Source: Klebsiella grimontii
GTDB lineage: Bacteria; Pseudomonadota; Gammaproteobacteria; Enterobacterales; Enterobacteriaceae
Assembly (NCBI RefSeq): GCF_900200035.1
Contig: NZ_FZTC01000019.1
Location: forward strand, 620,001 to 684,000
Reading direction: 5' to 3'
DNA: 64,000 nucleotides
The notes under the pieces were generated by a model, which saw only the letters and a list, made by a program, of their open reading frames with translations, was not told where the DNA came from and did not search any database. Below are positions 56,494-64,000 of this stretch, in pieces. A program made the position numbers and the translations under genes. The number at the start of each line of letters is the position of its first letter. Position 1 is the first letter of the stretch.

Positions 56494-56935
56494 TTTCACA
56501 GCCTCGTGATCTGGTGCCTGTTTTATCTCCCGCATTGAAATATCCGAAAATCACCCTTTCTCTGTAAATTCACTATTTTCTGATTTTTCTCAACTCGTCT
56601 GCTAATAACGTTCAGTATCCGCTAAGTTATTCTTCGCAGTTATGTAAAGTGACGTAAAGCCCTGCGCCGGGCCTGCCCTGCATTTATTAACGCAGCGGCC
56701 ACGGATATATTCCCTCGCGGATAAAAATCTTTCGTTAGATCATAACCCGTTATGCTGATATTCATTAAAAACAAGCGAAACGGTAACCGCCGCATAATTC
56801 AGAATATTTCAAAAAAATATCACCAGTAACCGGTTTGACTGTTCGGAAATAACAGCTAAATTTAATTCCTGAACGACAACGGATACGTATCTAAATCGTA
56901 TCTTCCTGACATAAACTCAATAGAGGTATGAAAAT
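56494..56935. other. Intergenic region tRNA-Val array to yciG (442 bp)
   Basis: AT-rich, no gene recognised. It presumably holds the tRNA 3' processing/termination region and the yciG promoter. A palindrome GATACGTATC (56882-56891) followed by TAAAT and a further GTATC lies 45 bp before yciG. No tRNA 3'-end duplicate or integrase remnant was seen. Confidence 0.65.
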
Positions 56936-57121
56936 ATGGCAGAACATCGTGGTGGTTCCGGTAATTTCGCTGAAGACCGTGATAAAGCATCTGAAGCTGG
57001 ACGTAAAGGCGGTCAGCACAGCGGTGGGAACTTTAAAAACGATCCGCAACGTGCATCTGAAGCCGGTAAAAAAGGCGGACAAAATAGTCATGGTGGCGGA
57101 CGTAAATCTGATAATTCCTGA
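56936..57121 (+). CDS. yciG: KGG-repeat stress protein YciG
   Basis: This 61-residue hydrophilic, glycine-rich protein has two KGG (con-10) repeats: DRDKASEAGRKGGQHSGGNF and DPQRASEAGKKGGQNS. It is nearly identical to E. coli YciG. The family is induced in general stress and stationary phase; YciG affects swarming in E. coli. AGAGG lies 9 bp before the ATG. First gene of the yciGFE-katN set known from Salmonella, where it is RpoS-dependent. Confidence 0.92.
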   Translation: MAEHRGGSGNFAEDRDKASEAGRKGGQHSGGNFKNDPQRASEAGKKGGQNSHGGGRKSDNS

Positions 57122-57160
57122 TTATTAATCGCCTCGTTCTCTTGTAAATAAAAGAGTATC

Positions 57161-57182
57161 CTGCGGGTCTGCGGACTCGCAG
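57161..57182 (+). other. Hairpin between yciG and yciF
   Basis: Imperfect stem CTGCGGGTC/GACTCGCAG (57161-57169 with 57174-57182), TGCG loop, followed by TTATTCTCC. It may be an attenuator that raises yciG relative to downstream genes. Confidence 0.5.
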
Positions 57183-57211
57183 TTATTCTCCTGTGTAAAA
57201 GGTATTTCCAT

Positions 57212-57709
57212 ATGAATATGAAGAGCATAGAAGACGTATTTATTCATCTTTTATCGGATACTTACAGCGCTGAAAAACAATTAACCCGCGGACTGGCTAA
57301 ATTGGCCAGAGCAGCGTCAAGCGAACAGCTCAGCGCCGCGTTCAAGGCCCACCTTGAAGAGACCCAGGGGCAGATTGAGCGTATCGATCAAATTGTCGAG
57401 CAAGAACCTGCCATCAAAATTAAACGTATGAAATGCGTGGCGATGGAGGGACTTATTGAAGAAGCTAACGAAGTGATTGAGAGCACAGAGAAAAATGAAG
57501 TGCGGGATGCTGCGTTAATTGCCGCTGCGCAAAAGGTTGAACATTATGAAATTGCCAGCTACGGCACTCTCGCCACCTTAGCACAACAGCTGGGTTATAA
57601 AAAAGCGGTTAAGCTTTTAGCGGAAACGTTAGAAGAAGAAAAATCAACCGATCTTAAATTAACTGACCTGGCGGTCGGTAATATTAATAAAGACGCACAA
57701 AATAAATAG
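57212..57709 (+). CDS. yciF: Ferritin-like stress protein YciF (DUF892)
   Basis: This 165-residue four-helix-bundle protein matches E. coli YciF (166) along its length. Glu and His residues spaced along the helices (LLSDTYSAEKQL; HLEETQGQIERID; AAAQKVEHYEIASY; ETLEEEKSTD) fit a di-metal ferritin-like site. The structure is known for E. coli YciF but not the reaction. AAAGG precedes the start. Confidence 0.94.
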   Translation: MNMKSIEDVFIHLLSDTYSAEKQLTRGLAKLARAASSEQLSAAFKAHLEETQGQIERIDQIVEQEPAIKIKRMKCVAMEGLIEEANEVIESTEKNEVRDAALIAAAQKVEHYEIASYGTLATLAQQLGYKKAVKLLAETLEEEKSTDLKLTDLAVGNINKDAQNK

Positions 57710-57741
57710 CCAGATAATAATCCGATATTAAGGAGTTGATT

Positions 57742-58248
57742 ATGAATCACCTTGAACATTATCACGACTGGCTACGCGATGCGCATGCAATGGAAAAGCA
57801 AGCAGAATCCATGCTGGAATCCATGGCGGGCCGCATCGATAACTACCCGGACCTGCGCAGCAGAATTGAACAGCACGTAACTGAAACCAAACGCCAAATT
57901 ACCGTGCTGGAGGAAATTCTCGACCGTAATAATATATCGCGTTCGGTACTGAAGGATTCAATGAGCAAAATGGCCGCCTTCGGGCAATCCATTGGCGGCA
58001 TGTTCCCTTCCGATGAAATTGTTAAAGGGTCAATTAGCGGTTATGTCTTTGAGCAGTTTGAAATCGCTTGTTATACCTCCCTACTTGCCGCTGCGAATAA
58101 AGCTGGCGACATCGCATCGATCCCGGCCATCGAATCAATTCTGGCAGAGGAGCGGGCAATGGCCGACTGGCTGCTGAAGCATATTCCGCAAACGACGGAG
58201 GAGTTCCTTCTGCGATCTGAAGCCGAAGGCGTTGAAGCTAAAAAATAA
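57742..58248 (+). CDS. yciE: Ferritin-like stress protein YciE (DUF892)
   Basis: This 168-residue paralogue of YciF has the same length as E. coli YciE. The first helix holds HDWLRDAHAMEKQAESML, and FEQFEIACYTSLLAAANKAGD carries the mid-protein ligands. AGGAG lies 6 bp before ATG 57742. It is co-transcribed with yciF (33 bp gap) and katN (19 bp gap). Probably a metal-binding partner in oxidative-stress defence; function unproven. Confidence 0.94.
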   Translation: MNHLEHYHDWLRDAHAMEKQAESMLESMAGRIDNYPDLRSRIEQHVTETKRQITVLEEILDRNNISRSVLKDSMSKMAAFGQSIGGMFPSDEIVKGSISGYVFEQFEIACYTSLLAAANKAGDIASIPAIESILAEERAMADWLLKHIPQTTEEFLLRSEAEGVEAKK

Positions 58249-58267
58249 GCAATAAGGATAAGAGCCT

Positions 58268-59140
58268 ATGTTCCGACACGTTAAGCAACTTCAGTATACC
58301 GTAAGGGTCGCGGAGCCAAATCCGGGACTGGCGAACCTCCTTCTGGAACAATTCGGCGGCCCTCAGGGTGAACTGGCCGCCGCATGCCGCTATTTTACTC
58401 AGGGTCTGAGCGATGACGATCCGGGTCGTAAAGATATGCTGATGGACATTGCTACCGAGGAGTTGAGCCACCTTGAAATTATCGGCTCGCTGGTTGGCAT
58501 GCTCAATAAAGGGGCGAAGGGTGCCCTTGCGGAGGGAACCGAAAACGAAGCCGACCTGTACCGTTCGCTCACCGCCAACGGTAACGACAGCCATATTACC
58601 TCTTTGTTATATGGTGGAGGTACGCCGCTGACCAACTCCGCCGGAGTACCCTGGACCGCCGCCTACATTGACACCATTGGTGAGCCCACCGCGGATTTAC
58701 GCTCCAACGTGGCGGCGGAGGCGCGAGCCAAAATCATCTATGAGCGCCTGATCAACGTCACTGATGACCCCGGAGTAAAGGATGCGCTGGCCTTTTTGAT
58801 GACCCGGGAAGCCGCCCACCAGCTCTCTTTTGAAAAAGCGCTTCAGTCCATCAGAAACAACTATCCGCCCGGTAAATTACCGCCACTCCCCGAATACGCC
58901 AGCACCTACTACAATATGTCGGAGGGCGATGACATACGCGGTAGCTGGAATAGCGATCGGCACTTCGACTATGTCGCGGATCCGCAGCCTGCAGTAGACG
59001 GCGGAGACGGGAGCGTCAGCGTCAGGTTAACAGCCGAGCAAAAGGCTCTGGTTAAAGCCATGGCGGAACGGACCGAATCCGACCCCGAGGGCGATCCTCT
59101 TACCGGCGCTGAGCTCGGCGAAGGTAAGAAAAAGCCTTAA
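58268..59140 (+). CDS. katN: Manganese catalase KatN
   Basis: This 290-residue non-haem catalase has a di-manganese site whose ligands align with Lactobacillus Mn-catalase: Glu35, Glu65, His68, Glu151 and His184 (GELAAA; TEELSHLE; VAAEARAK; EAAHQLSF). It disproportionates hydrogen peroxide. Salmonella has the same yciGFE-katN order under RpoS control, whereas E. coli K-12 lacks katN. The acidic C-terminal tail (about residues 245-290) looks flexible. Confidence 0.94.
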   Translation: MFRHVKQLQYTVRVAEPNPGLANLLLEQFGGPQGELAAACRYFTQGLSDDDPGRKDMLMDIATEELSHLEIIGSLVGMLNKGAKGALAEGTENEADLYRSLTANGNDSHITSLLYGGGTPLTNSAGVPWTAAYIDTIGEPTADLRSNVAAEARAKIIYERLINVTDDPGVKDALAFLMTREAAHQLSFEKALQSIRNNYPPGKLPPLPEYASTYYNMSEGDDIRGSWNSDRHFDYVADPQPAVDGGDGSVSVRLTAEQKALVKAMAERTESDPEGDPLTGAELGEGKKKP

Positions 59141-59165
59141 TCATCAGCACCTGTTGTTAATCACT

Positions 59166-59192
59166 CCCCCCTGCTCGGTTCGGGGGGTTGTT
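59166..59192 (+). terminator. Terminator after katN
   Basis: Stem CCCCCC/GGGGGG (59166-59171 with 59182-59187), 10-base loop, followed by TTGTTATG. It lies only about 20 bp before the cioA-like start, so it may act as an attenuator for the next genes. Confidence 0.72.
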
Positions 59193-59211
59193 ATGTGATG
59201 GGGTCCGGATC

Positions 59212-60615
59212 ATGTTTGAACTCGACGCGTTTAATCTGGCACGGCTGCAGTTCGCATTTACCGTCTCTTTTCATATTCTTTTCCCGGCAATTACCATTGG
59301 GCTTGCCAGCTATCTGGTGGTGCTGGAGGGGATGTGGCTGCGGACAAAAGACGACGTCTGGCGCTCGCTGTATAATTTCTGGCTGAAAATTTTTGCCGTT
59401 AATTTCGGCATGGGCGTGGTTTCAGGCCTGGTGATGGCCTATCAGTTCGGTACCAACTGGAGCGGTTTCTCTCAGTTTGCCGGGAGTATTACCGGTCCCC
59501 TGCTGCTTTACGAAGTCCTCACCGCGTTTTTCCTCGAAGCGGGCTTCCTGGGCGTCATGCTTTTTGGCTGGAACAAAGTCCCCCCAGGACTGCATTTTTT
59601 CACCACCTGCATGGTGGCGCTGGGCACGCTGATGTCAACTTTCTGGATCCTCGCGTCCAATAGCTGGATGCAGACGCCGCAGGGTTTTACCATTGAAAAC
59701 GGTCACATTATTCCCCAGGACTGGCTGGCGATTATCTTCAACCCCTCTTTCCCGTATCGCCTGTCGCACATGGCGATCGCCGCTTTTCTCAGCAGCGCGA
59801 TGTTTGTCGGCGCCTCCGCCGCCTGGCATCTTCTTCGCGGCAATGATACGCCGGCGATACGCAAAATGTTCTCAATGGCGATGTGGATGGCTCTGCTGGT
59901 CGCGCCGATCCAGGCGATGGTTGGCGATATGCACGGCCTTAATACGCTTCAGCATCAGCCGGCAAAAATCGCCGCCATTGAAGGCCACTGGGAAAATAAA
60001 CCCGGCGAAGCCACCCCGCTGCTGCTGTTTGGCGTGCCGGACATGGCGGAAGAGCGCACCAAATACGGTCTGGAAATCCCGGCGCTTGGCAGCCTGATCC
60101 TCACCCATAGCCTGAATAAACAGGTCCCTGCCCTGAAAGATTTCCCGAAAGAGGATCGGCCAAACTCCCTTATCGTCTTCTGGTCGTTTCGCATCATGGT
60201 GGGTATGGGCGTGCTGATGATTGCCCTCGGCGTCTGGAGCCTCTGGCTGCGCTATCGGCAGCGTCTTTTCCACTCTCGCGCCTTCCAGTGGTGCGCCCTG
60301 GCGATGGGGCCGGCAGGACTGCTGGCGCTGTTGGCCGGCTGGATCACGACCGAAGCGGGCCGCCAGCCCTGGGTTATCTATGGTTTTTTACGCACCCGGG
60401 ACGCGGTCTCCCTGCATAGCACAGCGCAAATGGTCGTCAGCCTGCTGGTCTTTATCGCGGTGTACTGTTCGGTCTTCGGCGTCGGTTATTACTATATTAT
60501 CCGGCTGATTAAAAAAGGGCCGCAGCCCGTCAGCGAATTAACGTCGTCAACCTCCGGCACGCCGGCGCGCCCCCTTTCCGCCGCAGAAGCCGTGCCTGAA
60601 GAGGAGAAAAGCTAA
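59212..60615 (+). CDS. Cytochrome bd-type ubiquinol oxidase subunit I (CioA-like)
   Basis: This 467-residue membrane protein has about nine helices. Haem ligand His21 (FTVSFHILFP) corresponds to His19 of CydA; the b558 His lies in PYRLSHMAI (about 187), and the Q-loop end has the hallmark GWITTEAGRQPWVIYGFLRT. At 467 against 522 residues in E. coli CydA, the Q loop is short, typical of CioA/AppC-like or cyanide-insensitive oxidases. It reduces oxygen with quinol. Start 59212 fits the family N-terminus; an in-frame TTG lies at 59188. Overlaps subunit II by one base. Confidence 0.9.
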   Translation: MFELDAFNLARLQFAFTVSFHILFPAITIGLASYLVVLEGMWLRTKDDVWRSLYNFWLKIFAVNFGMGVVSGLVMAYQFGTNWSGFSQFAGSITGPLLLYEVLTAFFLEAGFLGVMLFGWNKVPPGLHFFTTCMVALGTLMSTFWILASNSWMQTPQGFTIENGHIIPQDWLAIIFNPSFPYRLSHMAIAAFLSSAMFVGASAAWHLLRGNDTPAIRKMFSMAMWMALLVAPIQAMVGDMHGLNTLQHQPAKIAAIEGHWENKPGEATPLLLFGVPDMAEERTKYGLEIPALGSLILTHSLNKQVPALKDFPKEDRPNSLIVFWSFRIMVGMGVLMIALGVWSLWLRYRQRLFHSRAFQWCALAMGPAGLLALLAGWITTEAGRQPWVIYGFLRTRDAVSLHSTAQMVVSLLVFIAVYCSVFGVGYYYIIRLIKKGPQPVSELTSSTSGTPARPLSAAEAVPEEEKS

Positions 60616-61625
60616 TGGGCATCGATATTCCCGTGATCTGGTTTGTCATCATTGTGTTTGCCACCCTAATGTATATCGTGATGGACGGCTTCGATCTGGG
60701 CATCGGTATGGTCTTCAGCTTTGTCCCCAACGCCAATGAGCGTGACGTGATGATGAACAGCGTCGCCCCGGTGTGGGACGGCAATGAGACCTGGCTGGTG
60801 CTGGGCGGCGCGGGGCTATTCGGCGCCTTTCCGCTGGCCTACGCCGTGATCGCCGACGCGCTGACGATTCCCCTTACTGCCATGCTAATTGGTCTGATCT
60901 TTCGCGGCGTGGCCTTTGAGTTTCGTTTTAAGGCCACCCCCTCCCACCAAAAGTTCTGGGATTACTCGTTTGTCGGCGGATCGTTGTTGGCCACCTTTAG
61001 CCAGGGGATCGTCGTGGGCGCGGTCATCAGCGGCTTTGACGTTGCCGACCGCAGGTTCATCGGCTCCGCGCTGGACTGGTTGACGCCCTTCAGCCTGTTC
61101 TGCGGCTTAGGGCTGGTGGTGGCTTATACGCTGCTTGGCACGACCTGGCTGATTATGAAAAGCGAAGGCGCGCTGCAGCAGCGTATGCGCGAGCTGACCC
61201 GCCGTACGCTGCTGGCGCTGCTGGCGGTCATCGCCGTGGTCAGCGTCTGGACGCCGCTGGGCTGGCATTCCGTTGCTGAACGCTGGTTTACCCTGCCCAA
61301 TTTTTACTGGTTTGTGCCGGTCCCCATTCTGGTTCTCGTCTTTAGCCTGTGGATCTGGCGCCTGAGCGCTAACCCCAACAGCCATGCCCGTCCTTTCCTC
61401 CTGACGCTTGGGCTCATTTTTCTCGGCTTCAGCGGTCTGGGCATCAGTTTGTGGCCCAATATCATTCCACCGCATATCACGCTGTGGGAGGCTTCCGCGC
61501 CGCCAGCCAGCCAGCTCTTTATGCTGGTAGGCACCCTGCTCATCATTCCGGTGATTTTGGTATACACCGCATGGAGCTACTACGTATTCCGCGGCAAAGT
61601 TTCCGGAAATGAAGGCTATCACTGA
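60615..61625 (+). CDS. Cytochrome bd-type ubiquinol oxidase subunit II (CioB-like)
   Basis: This 336-residue, eight-helix subunit has the family signature VMDGFDLGIGMVFSF at the start, VWDGNETWLVLGG (about residues 52-64) and LFRGVAFEFR-like segment. It pairs with subunit I. It is shorter than E. coli CydB (379) and like CioB. No CydX-type small subunit lies downstream. The GH13 gene begins 8 bp later, so the three genes probably form one operon. Confidence 0.9.
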   Translation: MGIDIPVIWFVIIVFATLMYIVMDGFDLGIGMVFSFVPNANERDVMMNSVAPVWDGNETWLVLGGAGLFGAFPLAYAVIADALTIPLTAMLIGLIFRGVAFEFRFKATPSHQKFWDYSFVGGSLLATFSQGIVVGAVISGFDVADRRFIGSALDWLTPFSLFCGLGLVVAYTLLGTTWLIMKSEGALQQRMRELTRRTLLALLAVIAVVSVWTPLGWHSVAERWFTLPNFYWFVPVPILVLVFSLWIWRLSANPNSHARPFLLTLGLIFLGFSGLGISLWPNIIPPHITLWEASAPPASQLFMLVGTLLIIPVILVYTAWSYYVFRGKVSGNEGYH

Positions 61626-61633
61626 GGTACGCT

Positions 61634-63259
61634 ATGGCTGACTGGCATACACGGGCCATTATCTACCAGATTGATTCCGCCCTCTTTTATGATTTCAACA
61701 GCGATGGCTGCGGCGACATCGCCGGGATTACGGCCAAGCTGCGCTATATTCGCCGAATGGGCGCGACGGTAATCTGGATAACCCCCTTCTACCTGACGCC
61801 ATTTCTGGACGAAGGTTACGATGTCAGCGACCACCTGCAGGTCGATCCGCGATTTGGTCAACTGGCGGATATCATCGCCTTTATCGAGCAGGCCCGCGAA
61901 TTAGGGATGCAGGTCATTATTGAACTGCTGATTCAGCACACCTCCGACGCTCATCCGTGGTTTCAACGGGCGCGCCGCAGCCGCAGCTCGCCGTTTCGCG
62001 ACTATTATCTATGGGCGGATAGCGATGATGACGATACGCCGCCGATGTTTCCCGGCGTCGAGGAGAGCATCTGGACGTGGGATGAAGAAGCCGGGCAATA
62101 TTTTCGCCATATGTTTTATCGTCACGAACCCGATCTCAACCTGGCCTCGCCTGCCGTTATTAAAGAGGTCGAAAATATCATTATCTTTTGGCTGAAGCTG
62201 GGGGTTTCCGGCTTTCGTCTGGATGCCGCTGCGCATCTCACAAAGCAGGCCGGACGCGGCGAGGAGAAACGGGGGCTGTGGATCCTGGAACATCTGCGCC
62301 GACTTGTCGAGCGGCATAACCCGCAGGCCATTCTGCTGGGCGAAGTTGACGTTGACGTCGAGCAGTACCGCGACTATTTCGGTGATAATAACCGGCTTAA
62401 CATGGTGCTTAACTTCTGGTTGAACAAATACTTTTACGTCAGTCTCGCCAGCCAGAACGCGCGCCCGCTGATTAACGCAATAAAGAAAACCATCGTCCCT
62501 CCCGACGCCTGCTGCTTCGCTAACTGGTTGCGTAATCATGATGAGCTGGATCTGGAGGGTATCGGCAACAAGAACAAGCAGACCGTGCTGGAGGCCTTCG
62601 CGCCGGATGAAAAGATGAACGTTTATCAGCGCGGCATTCGCCGTCGGCTCGCGCCAATGCTAAACGGCAATCGGCAGCGGCTGGCGTTCTGTCACGCCGT
62701 GCTGTTTTCGCTGCCCGGCGTACCGATTATGCGTTATGGCGATGAAATCGGCATGGGTGACGATCTGGCGCTCGAAGAGCGGTACGCGGTACGTACGCCG
62801 ATGCAGTGGGCCGGTTCAGCCGGCGGCGGCTTCTCCGCAGCCGACCCCGATACCTTTGTTGCCCCCATGATTGACCGGGGGCCGTTTCGCTATCAGAAAG
62901 TCAACGTGGCTGATTCACTGCTGCACCGCCATTCCCTCCTGCATCGCATAATGGATATCGCCAATACGCGTTCCGAGTTCCCGGAAATCGCCGTTGCCCC
63001 TTTTCGTATCATTAGCACCGATCGGCAGGCGATTCTGGCGATTTGCTACGATAACCATGAGCGTAGCGTCATCACCTTTCTTAATTTCAGTGAAAAAGCG
63101 CTGCGCTTTACCGCGAAAGGGATCGACGAGGCGGTCTGGACGCCCTGCCTGGCCGACAAAACCTACGCTGACGCGCTTATCCCCGGTAAGCGCGTTGAGC
63201 TGGAGATTAGCGCGTATGGTTACCGCTGGTTCTGGACCAATAGCAGCGCGCTGCGTTAG
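61634..63259 (+). CDS. GH13 enzyme, trehalose synthase (TreS)-like
   Basis: This 541-residue alpha-amylase-superfamily protein has catalytic Asp197 (GFRLDAAAH), Glu237 (LLGEVDVD) and Asp303 (RNHDELDLEG). RNHDEL, PFRDYYLWAD and HEPDLNLASPAV match trehalose synthases (GH13_16), which interconvert maltose and trehalose, and related maltosyl-phosphate enzymes. Conserved region I, usually D-x-V-x-N-H, reads ELLIQH (Glu for Asp, Gln for Asn). It is translationally close to cioAB. Its stop overlaps the convergent dehydrogenase by 4 bp. The specific reaction is inferred from family resemblance. Confidence 0.82.
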   Translation: MADWHTRAIIYQIDSALFYDFNSDGCGDIAGITAKLRYIRRMGATVIWITPFYLTPFLDEGYDVSDHLQVDPRFGQLADIIAFIEQARELGMQVIIELLIQHTSDAHPWFQRARRSRSSPFRDYYLWADSDDDDTPPMFPGVEESIWTWDEEAGQYFRHMFYRHEPDLNLASPAVIKEVENIIIFWLKLGVSGFRLDAAAHLTKQAGRGEEKRGLWILEHLRRLVERHNPQAILLGEVDVDVEQYRDYFGDNNRLNMVLNFWLNKYFYVSLASQNARPLINAIKKTIVPPDACCFANWLRNHDELDLEGIGNKNKQTVLEAFAPDEKMNVYQRGIRRRLAPMLNGNRQRLAFCHAVLFSLPGVPIMRYGDEIGMGDDLALEERYAVRTPMQWAGSAGGGFSAADPDTFVAPMIDRGPFRYQKVNVADSLLHRHSLLHRIMDIANTRSEFPEIAVAPFRIISTDRQAILAICYDNHERSVITFLNFSEKALRFTAKGIDEAVWTPCLADKTYADALIPGKRVELEISAYGYRWFWTNSSALR

Positions 63260-64000
63260 CGGTGTTTGCGCGAGGTCAACCATCTTGCCAGGAGCAATCC
63301 GGCCACCGCCGCGCCGCCCAGCAGCGTTTTTCCCGGCACACCGGAGGTAATGGCGGTGGCGCGATATTTCGCCTCGGAGGAGAAACGCCCGTGGGTTTTA
63401 TGTAATCCCCTGACCGGTTGTTCGAGGTAGTCCTGACGGTCATCAGCGTTCAAATGGCGTGTCATTTGCCCTTCCCATGCTTTTTTGACCATCAGCCGGT
63501 CAAGCAAGCCGGGGAAAAGAAATTGCCCCACAATGGACTGGATCGTGCTGCTCCCCACCCAAAGTTCACGTACGGGCCTGCGCGCGACGTTGAAAATAGC
63601 CTGCGCGGCCACTTCCGGCTGAAATACCGGCGGCACCGGGCGCATCGCCCAGGCGAACTTATTGCGCGCCCACTCAAACTGCGGCGTATTCAGCCCCGGC
63701 ATCTGCACCATGGCAATGCTCACGCCGCTATTTTCATGCATTAGTTCAGTGCGAACCGCATCGGTAAAGCCGCGAATCGCAGCCTTCGCCCCGCAGTAGG
63801 CGGATTGTAGCGGAATTGAGCGATAGGCCAGCGCGGAGCCGACCTGGATAATCACCCCGCGATCGCGGGGCGTCATGAGCTCCAGCGCGGCGCGAGTCCC
63901 GTTGACGTAGCCCAGATAGGTGACCTCCGTGACCCGCAAAAATTCGTCGTGCGTCATCGCCCGGAAAGGCGCCAGCACCGCGCACATCGCGTTATTGACC
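63256..64000 (-). CDS. Short-chain dehydrogenase/reductase (5' end outside window)
   Basis: This is the C-terminal 248 residues of an SDR-family oxidoreductase; the frame runs to the window edge, where VNNA corresponds to the NNAG motif. The catalytic Ser (IQVGSALAYRS) and Tyr-x3-Lys (SAYCGAKAA) are present. The C-terminus extends beyond the usual SDR core with a helix GGAAVAGLLLARWL that may anchor it to the membrane. The cofactor-binding GxxxGxG lies outside the window. Substrate unknown. Convergent with the GH13 gene. Confidence 0.85.
   Translation of the reverse strand, partial: VNNAMCAVLAPFRAMTHDEFLRVTEVTYLGYVNGTRAALELMTPRDRGVIIQVGSALAYRSIPLQSAYCGAKAAIRGFTDAVRTELMHENSGVSIAMVQMPGLNTPQFEWARNKFAWAMRPVPPVFQPEVAAQAIFNVARRPVRELWVGSSTIQSIVGQFLFPGLLDRLMVKKAWEGQMTRHLNADDRQDYLEQPVRGLHKTHGRFSSEAKYRATAITSGVPGKTLLGGAAVAGLLLARWLTSRKHR

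Noticed and set aside
56928..57128. 66-codon plus-strand frame overlapping yciG (start 56928)
   Set aside because: It is in a different frame from the conserved KGG-repeat protein and has no similarity; yciG at 56936 is clearly the gene.
56494..64000. Genomic island bounded by a tRNA-Val att repeat
   Set aside because: No integrase and no copy of the tRNA 3' end were seen to the right within the window, so an integrated element cannot be claimed.
1..64000. CRISPR arrays, prophage, insertion sequences, toxin-antitoxin or secretion gene clusters
   Set aside because: None was seen on reading both strands: the only tandem repeat array is within rsxC, and no transposase, integrase or cas-like protein is encoded.

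Overview
The window is a 64 kb chromosomal segment from an enterobacterium, most likely Klebsiella/Raoultella or a close relative. This rests on near-full-length protein similarity recalled against E. coli K-12, on a gene order that follows the E. coli replication-terminus side (rstB-tus-fumC-fumA-manA-ydgA-malIXY-add-...-mdtK-valVW), and on the extra genes inserted at several junctions. The genus is an inference. No prophage, insertion sequence, CRISPR array or plasmid gene was seen.

Layout. 1-7.8 kb: end of rstB; tus with a TerB-like site in its leader; fumC (Sox-box promoter), fumA, manA, ydgA. 7.8-11.8 kb: the malI/malXY maltose-type PTS locus with both MalI operators and a CRP site. 11.8-14.9 kb: an inserted block absent from this place in E. 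coli: a large nested inverted repeat, a selenium-linked set (ydfZ behind an FNR-type promoter, then yedE-yedF), and a solitary NlpA/MetQ lipoprotein. 15-26.4 kb: add, ydgJ, blr, an inserted GH1 6-phospho-beta-glucosidase with a 19-bp-arm operator dyad, cnu, ydgK, then rsxABCDGE-nth (SoxR-reducing electron-transport complex plus endonuclease III); rsxC carries a 111-bp tandem repeat array. 27-34.7 kb: dtpA, gstA, pdxY, tyrS, pdxH (an ERIC-like element lies between tyrS and pdxH), mliC, anmK, slyB (PhoP box). 34.9-36.3 kb: an inserted membrane diguanylate cyclase between slyB and slyA. 36.3-45.4 kb: slyA, ydhIJK, sodC, ydhF, ydhL, nemR-nemA-gloA, rnt, grxD; lhr, which sits between rnt and grxD in E. 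coli, is absent. 45.7-56.1 kb: mepH, sodB, ydhP, ynhF, purR, punR/punC, cfa, ribC, mdtK.

Downstream of mdtK lie three tandem tRNA-Val(GAC) genes, followed by an accessory block of stress and respiration genes: yciG-yciF-yciE-katN (as in Salmonella), then a cioAB-type cytochrome bd oxidase overlapping or abutting a trehalose-synthase-like GH13 enzyme, and a short-chain dehydrogenase running off the right edge.

Themes that link the genes: redox defence (sodB, sodC, katN, rsx, SoxS-type control of fumC, nemRA-gloA, gstA, grxD), vitamin B6 (pdxY, pdxH), envelope stress (mliC, mepH, blr, slyB), and SlyA. SlyA has an exact consensus operator both at its own gene and just upstream of the cfa promoter.
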